Below, piece by piece: positions 1 through 9,434 of a stretch of DNA of 64,000 nucleotides. This DNA comes from Clostridiaceae bacterium (GTDB taxonomy: Bacteria > Bacillota > Clostridia > Acetivibrionales > DTU013), in assembly GCA_012519745.1 (NCBI GenBank), contig JAAYPO010000037.1, forward strand, positions 1 through 64,000, given 5' to 3'. The notes under the pieces are model-generated. The model did no database searches. It was not told where the DNA came from and worked only from the letters and a program-made list of their open reading frames with translations. Both the position numbers and the translations under genes were made by a program. Positions within the stretch are counted from its first letter, which is position 1. Every line of letters starts with the position of its first letter.

Positions 1-174
1 ATGAGTAGAATGGTAAACTTATAGTAAGAAAAAATTTCTATATTTCGAAACTTACTTTTAACGAGACAGTAATTATTTGTCTTTATTTAGGCAAGATGTA
101 CGATCCCGGAGAGTTATTGAATATATTCATACAGTAAAATATACAGTCAAATATATTGTGAAATGGGGATATGC

Positions 175-2352
175 ATGTTGGACAAAAAAGCAATAGGAAA
201 GTTTCTAAAGTCCGTCAAAATTCCTAATTTTCTAAAGAATTTCAGTAAAAAGATTGCCGAAATAAAACTGGGAAAAAGCGATAATGCTTTCGGCAGGGTG
301 CTCGGCTGGTTAAGGAGCGTCGAGATCCAAAGCGTAAAGTTCAGGATCATCATCGGTCTTCTTGTACCTATTCTTTTGCTTGCTTTTTATGGTGTGCTGT
401 CCTATAAGAAAACAGAGGATGCCATAATCGGCAAATATGAGGAAAGTGCGGCTGATACCATAGATGCCGTAAGCAAGTATATGAATTTTGGGCTTGCCAT
501 GGTTGAAAAATCCACCCAGGAAATCACACTGGACGTGAATTTCAGAAAATTTTTCGAACTGAACTATGAGAAAGCGGTGGAAAGCGTAAAGACAGCTGAT
601 GATATATTCGACAGGATGACTCTCAATACGCTCACCAATATATTTATTGAAAATATGCACATAATCGGAAGGAACGGATTCGACCTCTCCACAGTTTTTG
701 ATGTTGACAACAATCTTTATGATGTTGTGGCAGAATCCGACGTTGGACGTCAAATCAAGGAAAAGAAGCTTGACTTTATATGGGTATCTAAGCATCCCGA
801 GCTGGATATGGCTCTGAAAAAAAGCAAAGAGCCGTACAATACGGACAGCTATGCAGTCTCGGCAGTAAGGAAGATGAGGGATACCAGGGGATTTATCATT
901 GTTGATATCTCAAGTGAACAAATACGTAATTTATTCTCAGGGTATGATATGGGAGAAGGCAGCATTATTGGCTTCATCACAGAGGACGGCAGGGAGACTC
1001 TGATAAATTCCGATGAGACCAGTGTATTCACATCGCTTCCATATTTTCAGAAGGCGCTGGAGTCGGAGGATGAGAGAAATTTTGAATATGTCGATTATAA
1101 AGGGACAGATCATTTGTTCATATACAGCAAATTCAGTAATGCAAAAGGCACCGTTTGCGCACTTGTGCCCAAGAGCACAATATTGGAGGAAGTAAAAGGT
1201 GTCAGGACACTGAGTATCCTGTTTGTGACAATAGCATGTGTCGTTGCAATAGTTATCGTGCTGCTGATCACTGCAGGTATCACCAATGCGATCAATTCAA
1301 TGAATAAATCCATATCACAGGTCGCAGAGGGGGATCTGACCGTCGGCTTCGATACGACGAGAAAAGATGAATTTGCAGCTCTGACCGGTGGTATTTCCAA
1401 CATGGTGGAGCATATGCGCAACCTGATTGGAGAAGTACAGGCAGTAGGCGGTGCAGTCAGCAGTTCCGCGGTCAGTCTGACAAATACTTCGGGAGAATTG
1501 CTCGATGCAAGCAAAGGCATATCAAGAACCATCGACGATATGCGCAAGGGTGCTGTTCAGCAGGCTGATGATGCAGAGCAAAGCCTGGTCCGGATGTCAA
1601 ATCTGTCCGACCAGATCAATCAGCTGTATATAAATACTAATAAAAACGAACAGATCGCCAATGATACTAAAATGGTGGTCAGCGACGGAATGCTGATAGT
1701 GGATGAGCTGAATGAAAAATCAAAGGACACATCGGAGATAACCCATGATGTAATAAAGCAGATACAGCAGCTGGGAGCTCAATCCAAGAAAATCGAGGGC
1801 TTTGTCAACCTGATCAACAGCATTGCCACACAGACCACACTTCTGTCGCTCAATGCCTCTATAGAAGCTGCAAGGGCCGGAGAGGCGGGACGCGGATTTG
1901 CAGTGGTGGCAGAAGAGATAAGGAAGCTGGCCGACAAAAGTGTGAATGCAGCCAGACAGATACAAACCACGGTAAAGGTCATAGCTGTCCAGAACAAGGA
2001 GACGGTGGAAACGGCTGAGAAAGCAGAAAGCATCGTCGCATCACAGACCGAATCCCTTGCCAGGACCGTAAGTGTTTTTGATAACATAAACAAGCATGTA
2101 AACGATCTCGTAAATAACTTCAAGGATATACTTAGCCGTCTGCAGACTATAGAAGCAGAGAAGGATGATACCTTGAATGCGATACAGAACATATCCGCAG
2201 TCACCCAGCAAACGGCGGCATCATCAGAGGAAGTCAGCGCTACGGCGATGAACCAGATCGAAGCTGTAGAGCAGATGCAAAAGGCAGCGGTCCTGCTGGA
2301 GAGCGATGCAAAAAAACTGGAGGATGCGATAAAGATATTTAAGATAAACTGA
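175..2352 (+). CDS. Methyl-accepting chemotaxis protein
   Basis: Membrane chemoreceptor that senses an extracytoplasmic signal and controls the CheA kinase. From the N-terminus it shows a basic cytoplasmic leader, a first membrane segment (about residues 60-80), a sensor region of roughly 260 residues, a second membrane segment (about 345-370), a HAMP region, and the MCP signalling coiled coil with the hairpin-tip signature [20 protein letters not shown]. The ligand cannot be inferred. An in-frame ATG lies at 163, but the ATG at 175 has GGGG six bases upstream and is preferred, giving 725 residues. No che genes lie nearby, so it is an orphan receptor. The adjacent sugar importer may hint at a sugar signal, which is inference only. 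Confidence 0.93.
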   Translation: MLDKKAIGKFLKSVKIPNFLKNFSKKIAEIKLGKSDNAFGRVLGWLRSVEIQSVKFRIIIGLLVPILLLAFYGVLSYKKTEDAIIGKYEESAADTIDAVSKYMNFGLAMVEKSTQEITLDVNFRKFFELNYEKAVESVKTADDIFDRMTLNTLTNIFIENMHIIGRNGFDLSTVFDVDNNLYDVVAESDVGRQIKEKKLDFIWVSKHPELDMALKKSKEPYNTDSYAVSAVRKMRDTRGFIIVDISSEQIRNLFSGYDMGEGSIIGFITEDGRETLINSDETSVFTSLPYFQKALESEDERNFEYVDYKGTDHLFIYSKFSNAKGTVCALVPKSTILEEVKGVRTLSILFVTIACVVAIVIVLLITAGITNAINSMNKSISQVAEGDLTVGFDTTRKDEFAALTGGISNMVEHMRNLIGEVQAVGGAVSSSAVSLTNTSGELLDASKGISRTIDDMRKGAVQQADDAEQSLVRMSNLSDQINQLYINTNKNEQIANDTKMVVSDGMLIVDELNEKSKDTSEITHDVIKQIQQLGAQSKKIEGFVNLINSIATQTTLLSLNASIEAARAGEAGRGFAVVAEEIRKLADKSVNAARQIQTTVKVIAVQNKETVETAEKAESIVASQTESLARTVSVFDNINKHVNDLVNNFKDILSRLQTIEAEKDDTLNAIQNISAVTQQTAASSEEVSATAMNQIEAVEQMQKAAVLLESDAKKLEDAIKIFKIN

Positions 2353-2510
2353 CCAAAGCAATCATAGTTTTCTGTTGGAAATGCGATAAGTATGGGGCAT
2401 CTGTTATACAGATGCCTTATATATTTGCAGCGGTCACCGCATTGTTTGGAAGGCAGTATTTCATTTTTGCTGCTTTTATGGTAATATGCAAGGCAGGAGA
2501 TGGTTGTCCG

Positions 2511-3380
2511 TTGATAGAATTTTTGAATGGTCTGCATGAAACTGTAGATTACCGTGGAGATTTCAAAATAAGACTGTATATGAACAGGGAATGCGAGGAT
2601 TACCCGCGGCATTGGCATACTGATGCCGAGGTGATAATGCCTGTTGACAATTCCTACAGGATCGTCATTGATGACAATACATATGATCTCGATGCTGACG
2701 ATATCATATTCATACCTCCGGGTGAGCTGCATCAGATACATTCTCCTTCCAGCGGCTACAGGATCATACTTCAGTTCGACTGTACGCTTCTTTACAGCCT
2801 TAAGGGATTCAGTTCCGCCTTCGACATGTTTCACCCCTGTGTATTGATCACGCCATCTTCGATGCCCAATATACACAGTGAGCTTGTCTCCCTCGTTATG
2901 GGGATGGCATCTGAATACTATTCGAGTCAGCCCTTTAAGGAAGCGCTGGTTTATTCCATGCTGATCAGGTTTTTCTCTATCTTGGGACGAAACTGCATCA
3001 GAACCGAGGGAAAATTCTCAAACATAAAAAATCACAAGCAGTTGGAGTATATAAAGCTCTTTGTAAAGGTCTGCAATTACATAAACAGACATTGTACAGA
3101 GAACATCAAGGTCGAGGAAATCGCAAATATAGCAGGCTTCAGCAAGTATCACTTTGCCCGCCTGTTCAAGCAGGTCATGAACATGTCCTGGTATGACTAT
3201 CTTATCAACAGGAGGATCATGCAGGCCGAGAAGCTTTTAGCCGACCAGGATCTTTCAATAATGCAGGTTGCCATGAAGTCGGGTTTCAGCAGTCTGGCCA
3301 CGTTCAACCGCGTGTTCAGAAGCAGAAAGGGGTGTACCCCGTCACAGTATAAGGCTCAGCATGGAAGGCCGGCTAAATGA
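2511..3380 (+). CDS. AraC-family transcriptional regulator
   Basis: DNA-binding regulator with an N-terminal cupin-like sensor (HWHTDAEV, then IIFIPPGELHQIHSP) and a C-terminal pair of helix-turn-helix motifs (VEEIANIAGFSKYHFARLFK and the GFSSLATFNRVFR stretch). The frame is open from an ATG at 2412, but AGGAGA at 2495-2500 sits ten bases before a TTG at 2511, giving 289 residues, the usual length of the family. I therefore choose the TTG start. It is followed on the same strand by a sugar-type ABC importer. The intergenic TAGCAA array before that importer is the likely target, which is inference from position and spacing. Confidence 0.9.
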   Translation: MIEFLNGLHETVDYRGDFKIRLYMNRECEDYPRHWHTDAEVIMPVDNSYRIVIDDNTYDLDADDIIFIPPGELHQIHSPSSGYRIILQFDCTLLYSLKGFSSAFDMFHPCVLITPSSMPNIHSELVSLVMGMASEYYSSQPFKEALVYSMLIRFFSILGRNCIRTEGKFSNIKNHKQLEYIKLFVKVCNYINRHCTENIKVEEIANIAGFSKYHFARLFKQVMNMSWYDYLINRRIMQAEKLLADQDLSIMQVAMKSGFSSLATFNRVFRSRKGCTPSQYKAQHGRPAK

Positions 3381-3520
3381 TTTGTGGTCCGGGGGAGCGA
3401 TGTATTTATCAAATATTGCTATTTTTCATCCTGCATATAGCTGTAAACAGGAGAGAATCCTAGAAATAAGAGTGTGGAATGCATAAATATAAAAGCATGA
3501 CAAATTGCGTTTTATAAACA

Positions 3521-3545
3521 AAATCACTAAAAAATTTAGTGATTT
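3521..3545. promoter_or_regulatory. Perfect inverted repeat, operator or hairpin
   Basis: AAATCACTAAA (3521-3531) and TTTAGTGATTT (3535-3545) are exact reverse complements around AAA. The site lies about 115 bp upstream of the importer -10 box. It could bind a dimeric regulator or act as a weak terminator for the AraC gene. The T-run after it is short, which favours an operator. Confidence 0.5.
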
Positions 3546-3557
3546 TGAATTAAAATT

Positions 3558-3630
3558 TAGCAAAAGCTAATAGAAATTTGCTATAAATATACATAAAACT
3601 AGCAATATTTGATGAATAGATAGCAATATA
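3558..3630. promoter_or_regulatory. 21-bp-phased TAGCAA array, candidate AraC-type activator sites
   Basis: TAGCAA occurs directly at 3558, 3600 and 3621, and inverted (TTGCTA) at 3578-3583, so copies fall about every 21 bp. TAGCAATAT at 3600 and 3621 form a direct repeat with 21-bp spacing ending just before where the -35 box should be. AraC-family activators typically bind half-sites spaced two helical turns apart. A longer inverted copy matching 3600-3612 over 13 bp lies at 3409-3421. Which protein binds is inference. Confidence 0.6.
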
Positions 3631-3657
3631 CAAGAAGCACAGAGTGCAAATATGTTA

Positions 3658-3663
3658 TATAAT
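3658..3663 (+). promoter_or_regulatory. Putative -10 box of the sugar importer operon
   Basis: Perfect TATAAT 47 bp upstream of the start codon. The hexamer 17 bp further upstream (AAGCAC) is a very poor -35, as expected for a promoter that needs an activator bound next to it. Confidence 0.5.
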
Positions 3664-3709
3664 TTTCATGCAGTAGTAAGTTTATACATATATTAAAAGG
3701 AGGGAAACC

Positions 3710-5140
3710 ATGAAAAGAATTTTGGCAACTATTCTCGCATGTACACTTCTGGTTACCATGCTGCTGACAGGCTGCGGCCAGGAAAAGAATCCCCCGGCAC
3801 CGGATAAGCCGGCTCAGAACGATCCCGCTACTCCGGACAAACCGGTGGACACTGCTCCTCCGGCAACTGATGTGGCAGATGACCCGAGTGTAAAGACACT
3901 CAATCTCTGGACATTCACTGATGAAGTACCGAAGATGATGGATAAGTTTAAAGAACTCAATCCTGATTTCAGCCTTGAGATCAAGCCTACCATCATTGCA
4001 ACAACTGACGGTGCTTACCAGCCCGCTCTTGACCAGGCACTTGCCGGCGGCGGCGCAGATGCTCCGGATATGTACTGCGCAGAGAGTGCATTCGTTCTGA
4101 AGTATACTCAGGGCGACGCTTACCAGTTCGCAGCACCCTACAAGGATCTCGGAATCGATGTTGACAAGCTTCTCAAAGAAGCAGACATCGCTCAGTACAC
4201 AGTTGATATCGGAACAAACCCCGATGGTCAGCTCGTAGGTCTCGGATACCAGGCAACCGGCGGTGCTTTCATTTATCGTCGTTCACTGGCTAAGGACACT
4301 TGGGGAACTGATGATCCGGCAACCATCACCGGCAAAATAGGTCCCGGATGGGATAAGTTCTTTGCAGCAGCAGCTGAACTGAAGGCTAAGGGTTACGGTA
4401 TCGTTTCTGGCGACGGTGACCTCTGGCACGCAGTTGAAGGCGCTTCTGAAAAAGGCTGGATCGTTGATGACAAGCTCTACATCGATCCTTCACGTGAAGC
4501 ATTCCTTGATTATTCTAAGAGCCTCAAAGACAATGGCTGGCACAATGATACTCAGGACTGGACCGACGCTTGGTTTGCTGACATGAAAGATGCCAGCAAC
4601 ATGAAGGTATTCGGATTCTTTGGTCCCGCTTGGCTGATCAACTACGTTATGGCCGGCAACTCCGGCGGAGAAAAGATCGGTGAAGGCACATACGGCGACT
4701 GGGCAGTTTGTGAACCTCCGGTTGGCTTCTTCTGGGGCGGCACATGGGTAATCGGCAGCAGGAGCTCAAAGGTCAAGAAGTCTGTCGGCGATATCATCGA
4801 GTGGATCACTCTCGACAGCTCTGACACTGGTCTGCAGTATTTCTGGGCAAACGGAACTCTTAACGGACCTGGCGGCACAAAGGATACAGTTGCTTCCGGT
4901 ACAGTTATGAAGAAGTCCGACGGTAAGGTCGAATTCCTCGGCAATCAGAACATGTTCGATGTATTCGTTCCTGCTGGACAGTTTGCAACAGGTAAGAACA
5001 AGACTCAGTACGACGAAACTATCAATACTCACTGGCGTAACCAGGTACGTGAGTACGCCAATGGCAACAAGAGCCGTGATCAGGCTATAGCTGACTTCAA
5101 GCAGCTGGTAGCTGACAACCTTGATGTCATGGTCGATTAA
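3710..5140 (+). CDS. Extracellular solute-binding lipoprotein of a sugar ABC importer
   Basis: Family 1 solute-binding protein that captures a sugar or oligosaccharide outside the cell for an ABC importer. It begins with a lipoprotein signal peptide ending in LLTGC (Cys22 is the lipidated residue), followed by a Pro/Asp-rich linker of about 40 residues and a mature binding fold opening with NLWTFTDEVPKMMDKF, typical of CUT1 binding proteins. Length is 476 residues. It is first in an operon with two permeases, with an internal hairpin after it that would let it be made in excess. Codon use is more C-rich than its neighbours, as expected for a highly expressed gene. The substrate is not determinable. 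Confidence 0.92.
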   Translation: MKRILATILACTLLVTMLLTGCGQEKNPPAPDKPAQNDPATPDKPVDTAPPATDVADDPSVKTLNLWTFTDEVPKMMDKFKELNPDFSLEIKPTIIATTDGAYQPALDQALAGGGADAPDMYCAESAFVLKYTQGDAYQFAAPYKDLGIDVDKLLKEADIAQYTVDIGTNPDGQLVGLGYQATGGAFIYRRSLAKDTWGTDDPATITGKIGPGWDKFFAAAAELKAKGYGIVSGDGDLWHAVEGASEKGWIVDDKLYIDPSREAFLDYSKSLKDNGWHNDTQDWTDAWFADMKDASNMKVFGFFGPAWLINYVMAGNSGGEKIGEGTYGDWAVCEPPVGFFWGGTWVIGSRSSKVKKSVGDIIEWITLDSSDTGLQYFWANGTLNGPGGTKDTVASGTVMKKSDGKVEFLGNQNMFDVFVPAGQFATGKNKTQYDETINTHWRNQVREYANGNKSRDQAIADFKQLVADNLDVMVD

Positions 5141-5156
5141 GAATCAATGTAAGCAA

Positions 5157-5190
5157 GGGCGGGCGGATGCCTTTCCGACCCGCCCAAATT
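5157..5190 (+). terminator. Internal hairpin after the binding-protein gene
   Basis: GGGCGGGCGGA (5157-5167) pairs with TCCG-A-CCCGCCC (5174-5185), with one bulged A, followed by AAATTTT. It lies between the binding protein and its permeases, a common place for a partial terminator or 3'-end stabiliser that raises the binding protein above the permeases. Confidence 0.75.
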
Positions 5191-5232
5191 TTATGTTAAT
5201 TTGTCAAACGCTTTACCCGGAGGTGAATTCAT

Positions 5233-6183
5233 ATGCGACGCAAGAGCGTTAGCTACGCTAAATATGGGTATATTTTTTCAGCGCCATTTATACTTGCGTT
5301 CCTGATATTTTCTCTTTATCCGATCATTTTCACTGCCGTAATAGGCTTCACGGACTTAAAGGGAATGGGCAAGACAGATTTTAAGTTTTTGGAGAATCCG
5401 TTCCAGAATTTTGTTACGATCTTCAAAAACCCATCGTTCCAGGTGTCGTTGTCAAATACGGCAATTATATGGATCATAAACTTTATCCCGCAGATTTTGC
5501 TAGCACTCCTGCTCACTGCTTGGTTCACCAGCACTCGTCATAAAATAAAGGGACAGGGTTTGTTCAAAGTCCTGTTCTATATGCCGAATATCATTACTGC
5601 GGCAACGATAGCAATACTCTTCAACTCGCTTTTCGGATATCCTATGAGCCCGATGAACGATATCCTTCAAAAGCTGGGACTGATAGATGCGCCGGTAAAC
5701 TTTATGCTCCAGAAGTGGACTACAAGAAACATCATTTCATTTATCCAATTCTGGCAATGGTATGGATATACCATGATAGTGCTGATATCAGGAGTGCTGG
5801 GAATAAATCCTGAACTCTTTGAAGCCGCTGAGATAGATGGTGCATCGAGATCACAGACGTTCTTCTATATCACATTGCCGTGTTTGAGAACGATACTGCT
5901 GTTCACACTTGTAACAAGCCTGATAGGCGGACTGAATATGTTCGACATACCGAGACTGTTGAACCTCGGAGGACCTGACAATGCAACACTTACCACAAGC
6001 GTATTTATTTACAATCAGGCATTCTCAGGGAGCTATCTGTATAACCGTGCGGCAGCCGCAAGTATGATCATGTTCGTTGTGATAGCAATACTCTCAGCAC
6101 TGCTCTTCTATGCCATGAGGGACAAGTATGCTGCAAAGATCAAGAAGCTGGAGAAAAAAGCGCAAAGGAGGACGGCGGTATGA
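5233..6183 (+). CDS. Sugar ABC transporter permease, MalF-type
   Basis: Integral membrane permease of 316 residues with about six transmembrane helices. The cytoplasmic EAA loop, which docks the ATPase, is seen as EAAEIDGASRSQTFFYITLP. GGAGGTG precedes the ATG at 5233. It pairs with the following permease, whose start overlaps its stop by four bases (ATGA), so the two are translationally coupled. No ATP-binding subunit is encoded nearby. CUT1 systems of Bacillota often share one MsmK-type ATPase encoded elsewhere, so that is the likely energiser. Confidence 0.92.
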   Translation: MRRKSVSYAKYGYIFSAPFILAFLIFSLYPIIFTAVIGFTDLKGMGKTDFKFLENPFQNFVTIFKNPSFQVSLSNTAIIWIINFIPQILLALLLTAWFTSTRHKIKGQGLFKVLFYMPNIITAATIAILFNSLFGYPMSPMNDILQKLGLIDAPVNFMLQKWTTRNIISFIQFWQWYGYTMIVLISGVLGINPELFEAAEIDGASRSQTFFYITLPCLRTILLFTLVTSLIGGLNMFDIPRLLNLGGPDNATLTTSVFIYNQAFSGSYLYNRAAAASMIMFVVIAILSALLFYAMRDKYAAKIKKLEKKAQRRTAV

Positions 6184-7031
6184 GTAAACGTAAAACAGAT
6201 GTATCAAAATATACAATGAAAGTTGTCATTTACGTTGTATGTATATTTCTGTCGATATTGAGTATATTGCCGTTCTGGATAATGCTGATGAACGCGACCC
6301 GCGGTACCTTCGATATCCAGCAGAGCGCTATTTCGCTGATACCCGGCAATAAGCTGATGGACAATTTTGCTATACTTGCCGGCAAGACCTTCAACCCGAT
6401 AAAAGGCTTTTTGAACTCATTCATTATTTCTTCCGGTGCGACTATTGCTACAGTGTACTTTTCAGCACTCACTGCATATGCATTGGTAGCCTATGACTGG
6501 AGAATGCGTAAGCCGTTCTTTACATTCATAATGGCAGTTTTGATGATCCCGGCACAGGTCTCTGGTATAGGTTTCTATCAGTTCATGTATCGTCTGCAGT
6601 GGACGAACAGCTTTTTACCGTTGATACTTCCTGCGATAGCGGCTCCTGCGACTGTCTTCTTTATGAGGCAGTATCTGCTGGCAACCCTTTCGATGGATAT
6701 CGTGAATTCTGCAAGAATCGACGGAGCAGGTGAATTCTATACATTCAATGCAATAATACTGCCCATAGCAAAACCTGCTATCGCGACCCAGGCTATATTC
6801 TCGTTTGTGGGCAGCTGGAACAACCTGTTCATGCCGCTGATCTTGTTGACTGACAACAGCAAATACACAATGCCGATCATGGTCAGTCTGCTCAGGGGCG
6901 ATATTTACAAGACAGAGTACGGATCAATTTATTTAGGATTATCACTGACAGTACTGCCGTTGTTCGCTATATATTTCATGCTTTCGAAATACATAATCGC
7001 CGGTGTTGCGCTGGGAAGTATCAAGGAGTAG
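6180..7031 (+). CDS. Sugar ABC transporter permease, MalG-type
   Basis: Second permease of the importer, 283 residues with about six membrane helices. Its EAA loop is NSARIDGAGEFYTFNAIILP. The ATG overlaps the stop of the upstream permease, indicating translational coupling. The operon ends with a perfect 10-bp stem hairpin about 65 bp downstream. Together with the binding protein it forms a CUT1-type carbohydrate importer. Confidence 0.92.
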   Translation: MSKRKTDVSKYTMKVVIYVVCIFLSILSILPFWIMLMNATRGTFDIQQSAISLIPGNKLMDNFAILAGKTFNPIKGFLNSFIISSGATIATVYFSALTAYALVAYDWRMRKPFFTFIMAVLMIPAQVSGIGFYQFMYRLQWTNSFLPLILPAIAAPATVFFMRQYLLATLSMDIVNSARIDGAGEFYTFNAIILPIAKPAIATQAIFSFVGSWNNLFMPLILLTDNSKYTMPIMVSLLRGDIYKTEYGSIYLGLSLTVLPLFAIYFMLSKYIIAGVALGSIKE

Positions 7032-7096
7032 CCGGCAGTACATAGAGTTTGAAGGAAATACTGAATACGTTGAAAAAATATATCGATTTACAAAAC

Positions 7097-7135
7097 CAGC
7101 CTCCTGTCAGGATAATATGCAGGAGGCTGATTATT
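7097..7135 (+). terminator. Intrinsic terminator of the sugar importer operon
   Basis: CAGCCTCCTG (7097-7106) and CAGGAGGCTG (7120-7129) form a perfect 10-bp stem with a 13-nt loop, followed by ATTATTATT rather than a pure T-run. Confidence 0.75.
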
Positions 7136-7256
7136 ATTCGACAGACAGTTTTTTGTTTAAGCTGTATCTATCAAGGGAATATATTTATCGTTGCGGGGTT
7201 TTTTCCTGCAGCAAAAAATAAATATAAATATTCAAAATATAGAAGGAGAGGTTGGC

Positions 7257-7790
7257 ATGAACTTAAAAGGAACCAAGACAGAAAAAAATTTGATGGAAGC
7301 TTTTGCAGGTGAGTCCCAGGCGCGAAATAAGTATACATATTTTGCTTCCGTAGCAAAAAAAGAAGGATATGAACAAATCGCAGCCATATTCGAAGCGACA
7401 GCAAACAACGAAAAGGAACATGCAAAGCTTTGGTTCAAAGCATTGGGAGAACTAGGAGATACCGCGGCAAATCTTCTTCATGCAGCGGAGGGTGAAAACT
7501 ACGAGTGGACCGATATGTATGACAGGTTCGCCAAGGATGCCGAAGAGGAAGGCTTCACAGCTCTTGCAGCCCAGTTCAGGATGGTAGCTGCCATCGAGAA
7601 ATCCCATGAGGAAAGATATCGTGCACTCCTTAACAATGTGGATATGAAAACTGTATTCGAGAAAGCCGAAGAAACCATGTGGGAATGCAGAAATTGCGGA
7701 CACCTTGTAATGGGTAAAAAGGCACCTGATATGTGCCCTGTCTGTGCACATCCCAAGAGCTTCTTTGAAGTGAGGAAGGAAAACTACTAG
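7257..7790 (+). CDS. rbr: Rubrerythrin
   Basis: Non-haem iron peroxidase that reduces hydrogen peroxide in anaerobes. The 177 residues comprise a ferritin-like four-helix domain with diiron ligands ([16 protein letters not shown], the NNEKEHAK stretch, and [11 protein letters not shown]) and a C-terminal rubredoxin domain with CRNCGH and CPVCAHP. AGGAGAGG lies seven bases before the ATG at 7257, so longer in-frame starts are unlikely. It faces a rubredoxin-type FAD reductase across a shared terminator. That reductase could be its electron donor, which is inference. Confidence 0.96.
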   Translation: MNLKGTKTEKNLMEAFAGESQARNKYTYFASVAKKEGYEQIAAIFEATANNEKEHAKLWFKALGELGDTAANLLHAAEGENYEWTDMYDRFAKDAEEEGFTALAAQFRMVAAIEKSHEERYRALLNNVDMKTVFEKAEETMWECRNCGHLVMGKKAPDMCPVCAHPKSFFEVRKENY

Positions 7791-7805
7791 GTATTAAGTA
7801 AGTTC

Positions 7806-7838
7806 GGGGTCAGGCCTGCAAGCCTGACCCCCTTTTTT
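7806..7838 (+). terminator. Intrinsic terminator after rubrerythrin
   Basis: GGGGTCAGGC (7806-7815) pairs perfectly with GCCTGACCCC (7822-7831), followed by six T residues. The T-run favours the + strand, but the stem also lies just beyond the convergent reductase gene. Confidence 0.93.
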
Positions 7839-9126
7839 ATTTCTTGTTCAGGGCTTCGGTCAGCTCCGCCAGCTTTGAAGTATCTCCGATGAGGATGACG
7901 CCGGCAAGGCGGTCATCTATGTAATAGCATTTTTCGTAGGTGTTTTTTGCCATATCTCTGACCTCTTTTGTTGTATACTCGATATCCGGATCCTTTCCGT
8001 TGTCGCCGGCCGCAAAAAGGGAAGTATCCATGGCCTCAAATGTAAGAGCAGGCACAGCGGGCTTGTATTCCAGCTGTTCCCCTGCAGCGTTGGCACCGGC
8101 GATTTTTCCCATCTCAAGAGCCTGAGACCAGAGAGCATGATTGATTCCATTGTAATATGCGCAGTCTCCGCAAGCATAGATGTCAGGGATATTCGTCTCC
8201 ATTCTTTCATTCACAGTCACCCCGCAGCCGACCGCAAGGCCGGACTCTCGTGCCAGTTCAACATTCGGACGCACTCCGCAGGATATTATCACCAGATCGG
8301 CCGGGTACTGTGTACCATCTGCCAGTTCAACACCTTCTACCGAGGTGTCGCCGATTATTGCTCTGATATCAGCTTTAAGTCTAAAATCTATACCCTTGCT
8401 TCTGATTATATCTGCAATAATGTCTCCGGCAGCATCGTCAAGCTGTCGAAACATGAGCTTTTCCGCTATTTCCAGTACTGTGACATGGCTGGATTTGCTC
8501 ATTTCCCAGGCTGCCTCAAGACCGAGCACGCCTCCTCCGATCACCACGGTGTTTTTTATACCGGGTGTAAGCTCCCTGATTTTTTTAACATCAGATATAC
8601 GTCGTATCGCGATTACTTCCGGTTGGCTGCTTCGAAGATTTGGTGGTATAAAGCACTCAGAGCCGAGAGCATATATGCATTTATCATAATCCAGGATGCG
8701 TTTGTCACTCAAGGTCACCGTTTTGGCGGCCGTGTCAATCTTCTCTGCACGAAGACCGAGGATATTAACTATATTGTTCTGTGTATACCAGTGAGCATCA
8801 TGGACAGCGATTTCATCGGCATTGACAAGGGTGCTCAGCGATTTTGTCAGCATTGGCCGGTTGTAGCTTGGTACAGCCTCATCAGATACCATGATGATGC
8901 TGCATGTGGAATTCCTTTTTATTATTTCCTCTGCTGCACTGATGCCGGCAGCACCATTGCCCAGGATAAGGAATACCTCTTGGGTGTCCTTTCTGAACGC
9001 AGGTTCCTCTTCCTCAAATGGAACAGACAGTTCCCTTCCTACACCGCATACCGGGCATGCATCAAGGGATGCATCGAATACTGCGCCGCATATGAGGCAT
9101 TTGACCTTCTTAACGTTTCCGTTCAT
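7837..9126 (-). CDS. Rubredoxin-domain FAD/NAD-dependent oxidoreductase
   Basis: Flavoprotein reductase carrying its own rubredoxin-like domain. Near the N-terminus CLICG and CPVCG give a Cys4 iron site. Next come an FAD-binding GNGAAGISAAEEI, an NAD-binding VVIGGGVLGLEAAWEM, and the second FAD motif IYACGDCAYY. The fold matches NADH:rubredoxin or nitrite-reductase-type FAD reductases. An ATG at 9141 is in frame, but its own first codons form GGAGGAG eight bases before the ATG at 9126, so that start is preferred (429 residues). It converges on rubrerythrin, suggesting an NADH to rubredoxin to rubrerythrin peroxide-detoxifying pair. Confidence 0.88.
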   Translation of the reverse strand: MNGNVKKVKCLICGAVFDASLDACPVCGVGRELSVPFEEEEPAFRKDTQEVFLILGNGAAGISAAEEIIKRNSTCSIIMVSDEAVPSYNRPMLTKSLSTLVNADEIAVHDAHWYTQNNIVNILGLRAEKIDTAAKTVTLSDKRILDYDKCIYALGSECFIPPNLRSSQPEVIAIRRISDVKKIRELTPGIKNTVVIGGGVLGLEAAWEMSKSSHVTVLEIAEKLMFRQLDDAAGDIIADIIRSKGIDFRLKADIRAIIGDTSVEGVELADGTQYPADLVIISCGVRPNVELARESGLAVGCGVTVNERMETNIPDIYACGDCAYYNGINHALWSQALEMGKIAGANAAGEQLEYKPAVPALTFEAMDTSLFAAGDNGKDPDIEYTTKEVRDMAKNTYEKCYYIDDRLAGVILIGDTSKLAELTEALNKK

Positions 9127-9434
9127 TCTTTGCTCCTCCATATGTAGTTCCTATTTTGCAGATACTATAAACATTCTATACCAGAAAGCAACACTTTTAA
9201 ACTAGCTATATGATTATTTGATTGCATACCTGAATTTTATATATTTTGCTCTGGATACAACTCCGGCAAAGCAGTTTTTCTTACTCTGGCGTGATGAAGG
9301 GCGAGATCAGAGCAGGAATAAGTAAAGGAAATGCAGAATACAGCATATTGACAGCATAAAATAAGAGTTATTTCTTCATTATATAAGATGATTAGATAAA
9401 GATAATGGTGGTAATACCAATATGGGTGAATAAT
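9127..9434. other. Divergent intergenic region
   Basis: Spacer of about 308 bp between the divergent reductase and DMT transporter genes. It holds a reductase promoter at 9164-9191 and an isolated TTGACA at 9348-9353 without a good -10 at the right distance. No coding sequence is recognisable. Confidence 0.5.
9164..9191 (-). promoter_or_regulatory. Putative promoter of the rubredoxin reductase
   Basis: On the minus strand TTGCTT (9191-9186), a 16-bp spacer, then TATAGT (9169-9164), about 40 bp before the chosen start. Confidence 0.45.

Larger units (their letters stand above)
3381..3709. other. Regulatory intergenic region before the sugar importer
   Basis: This 329-bp gene-free stretch is AT-rich and holds a distal inverted site TCAAATATTGCTA at 3409-3421, a perfect 11-bp inverted repeat at 3521-3545, four phased TAGCAA motifs between 3558 and 3630, a TATAAT at 3658-3663, and a strong AGGAGGG ribosome binding site at about 3699-3705 before the ATG at 3710. 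Confidence 0.7.

Noticed and set aside
1779-2876. Long minus-strand frame over the chemoreceptor end and the AraC gene start
   Set aside because: It crosses two well-supported + strand genes, has no ribosome binding site, and reads Ser/Cys-rich nonsense typical of antisense frames.
8137-9147. 336-codon + strand frame opposite the rubredoxin reductase
   Set aside because: Complete antisense of a gene with clear FAD, NAD and Cys4 motifs. Its composition (many Cys, His, Tyr) is that of a shadow.
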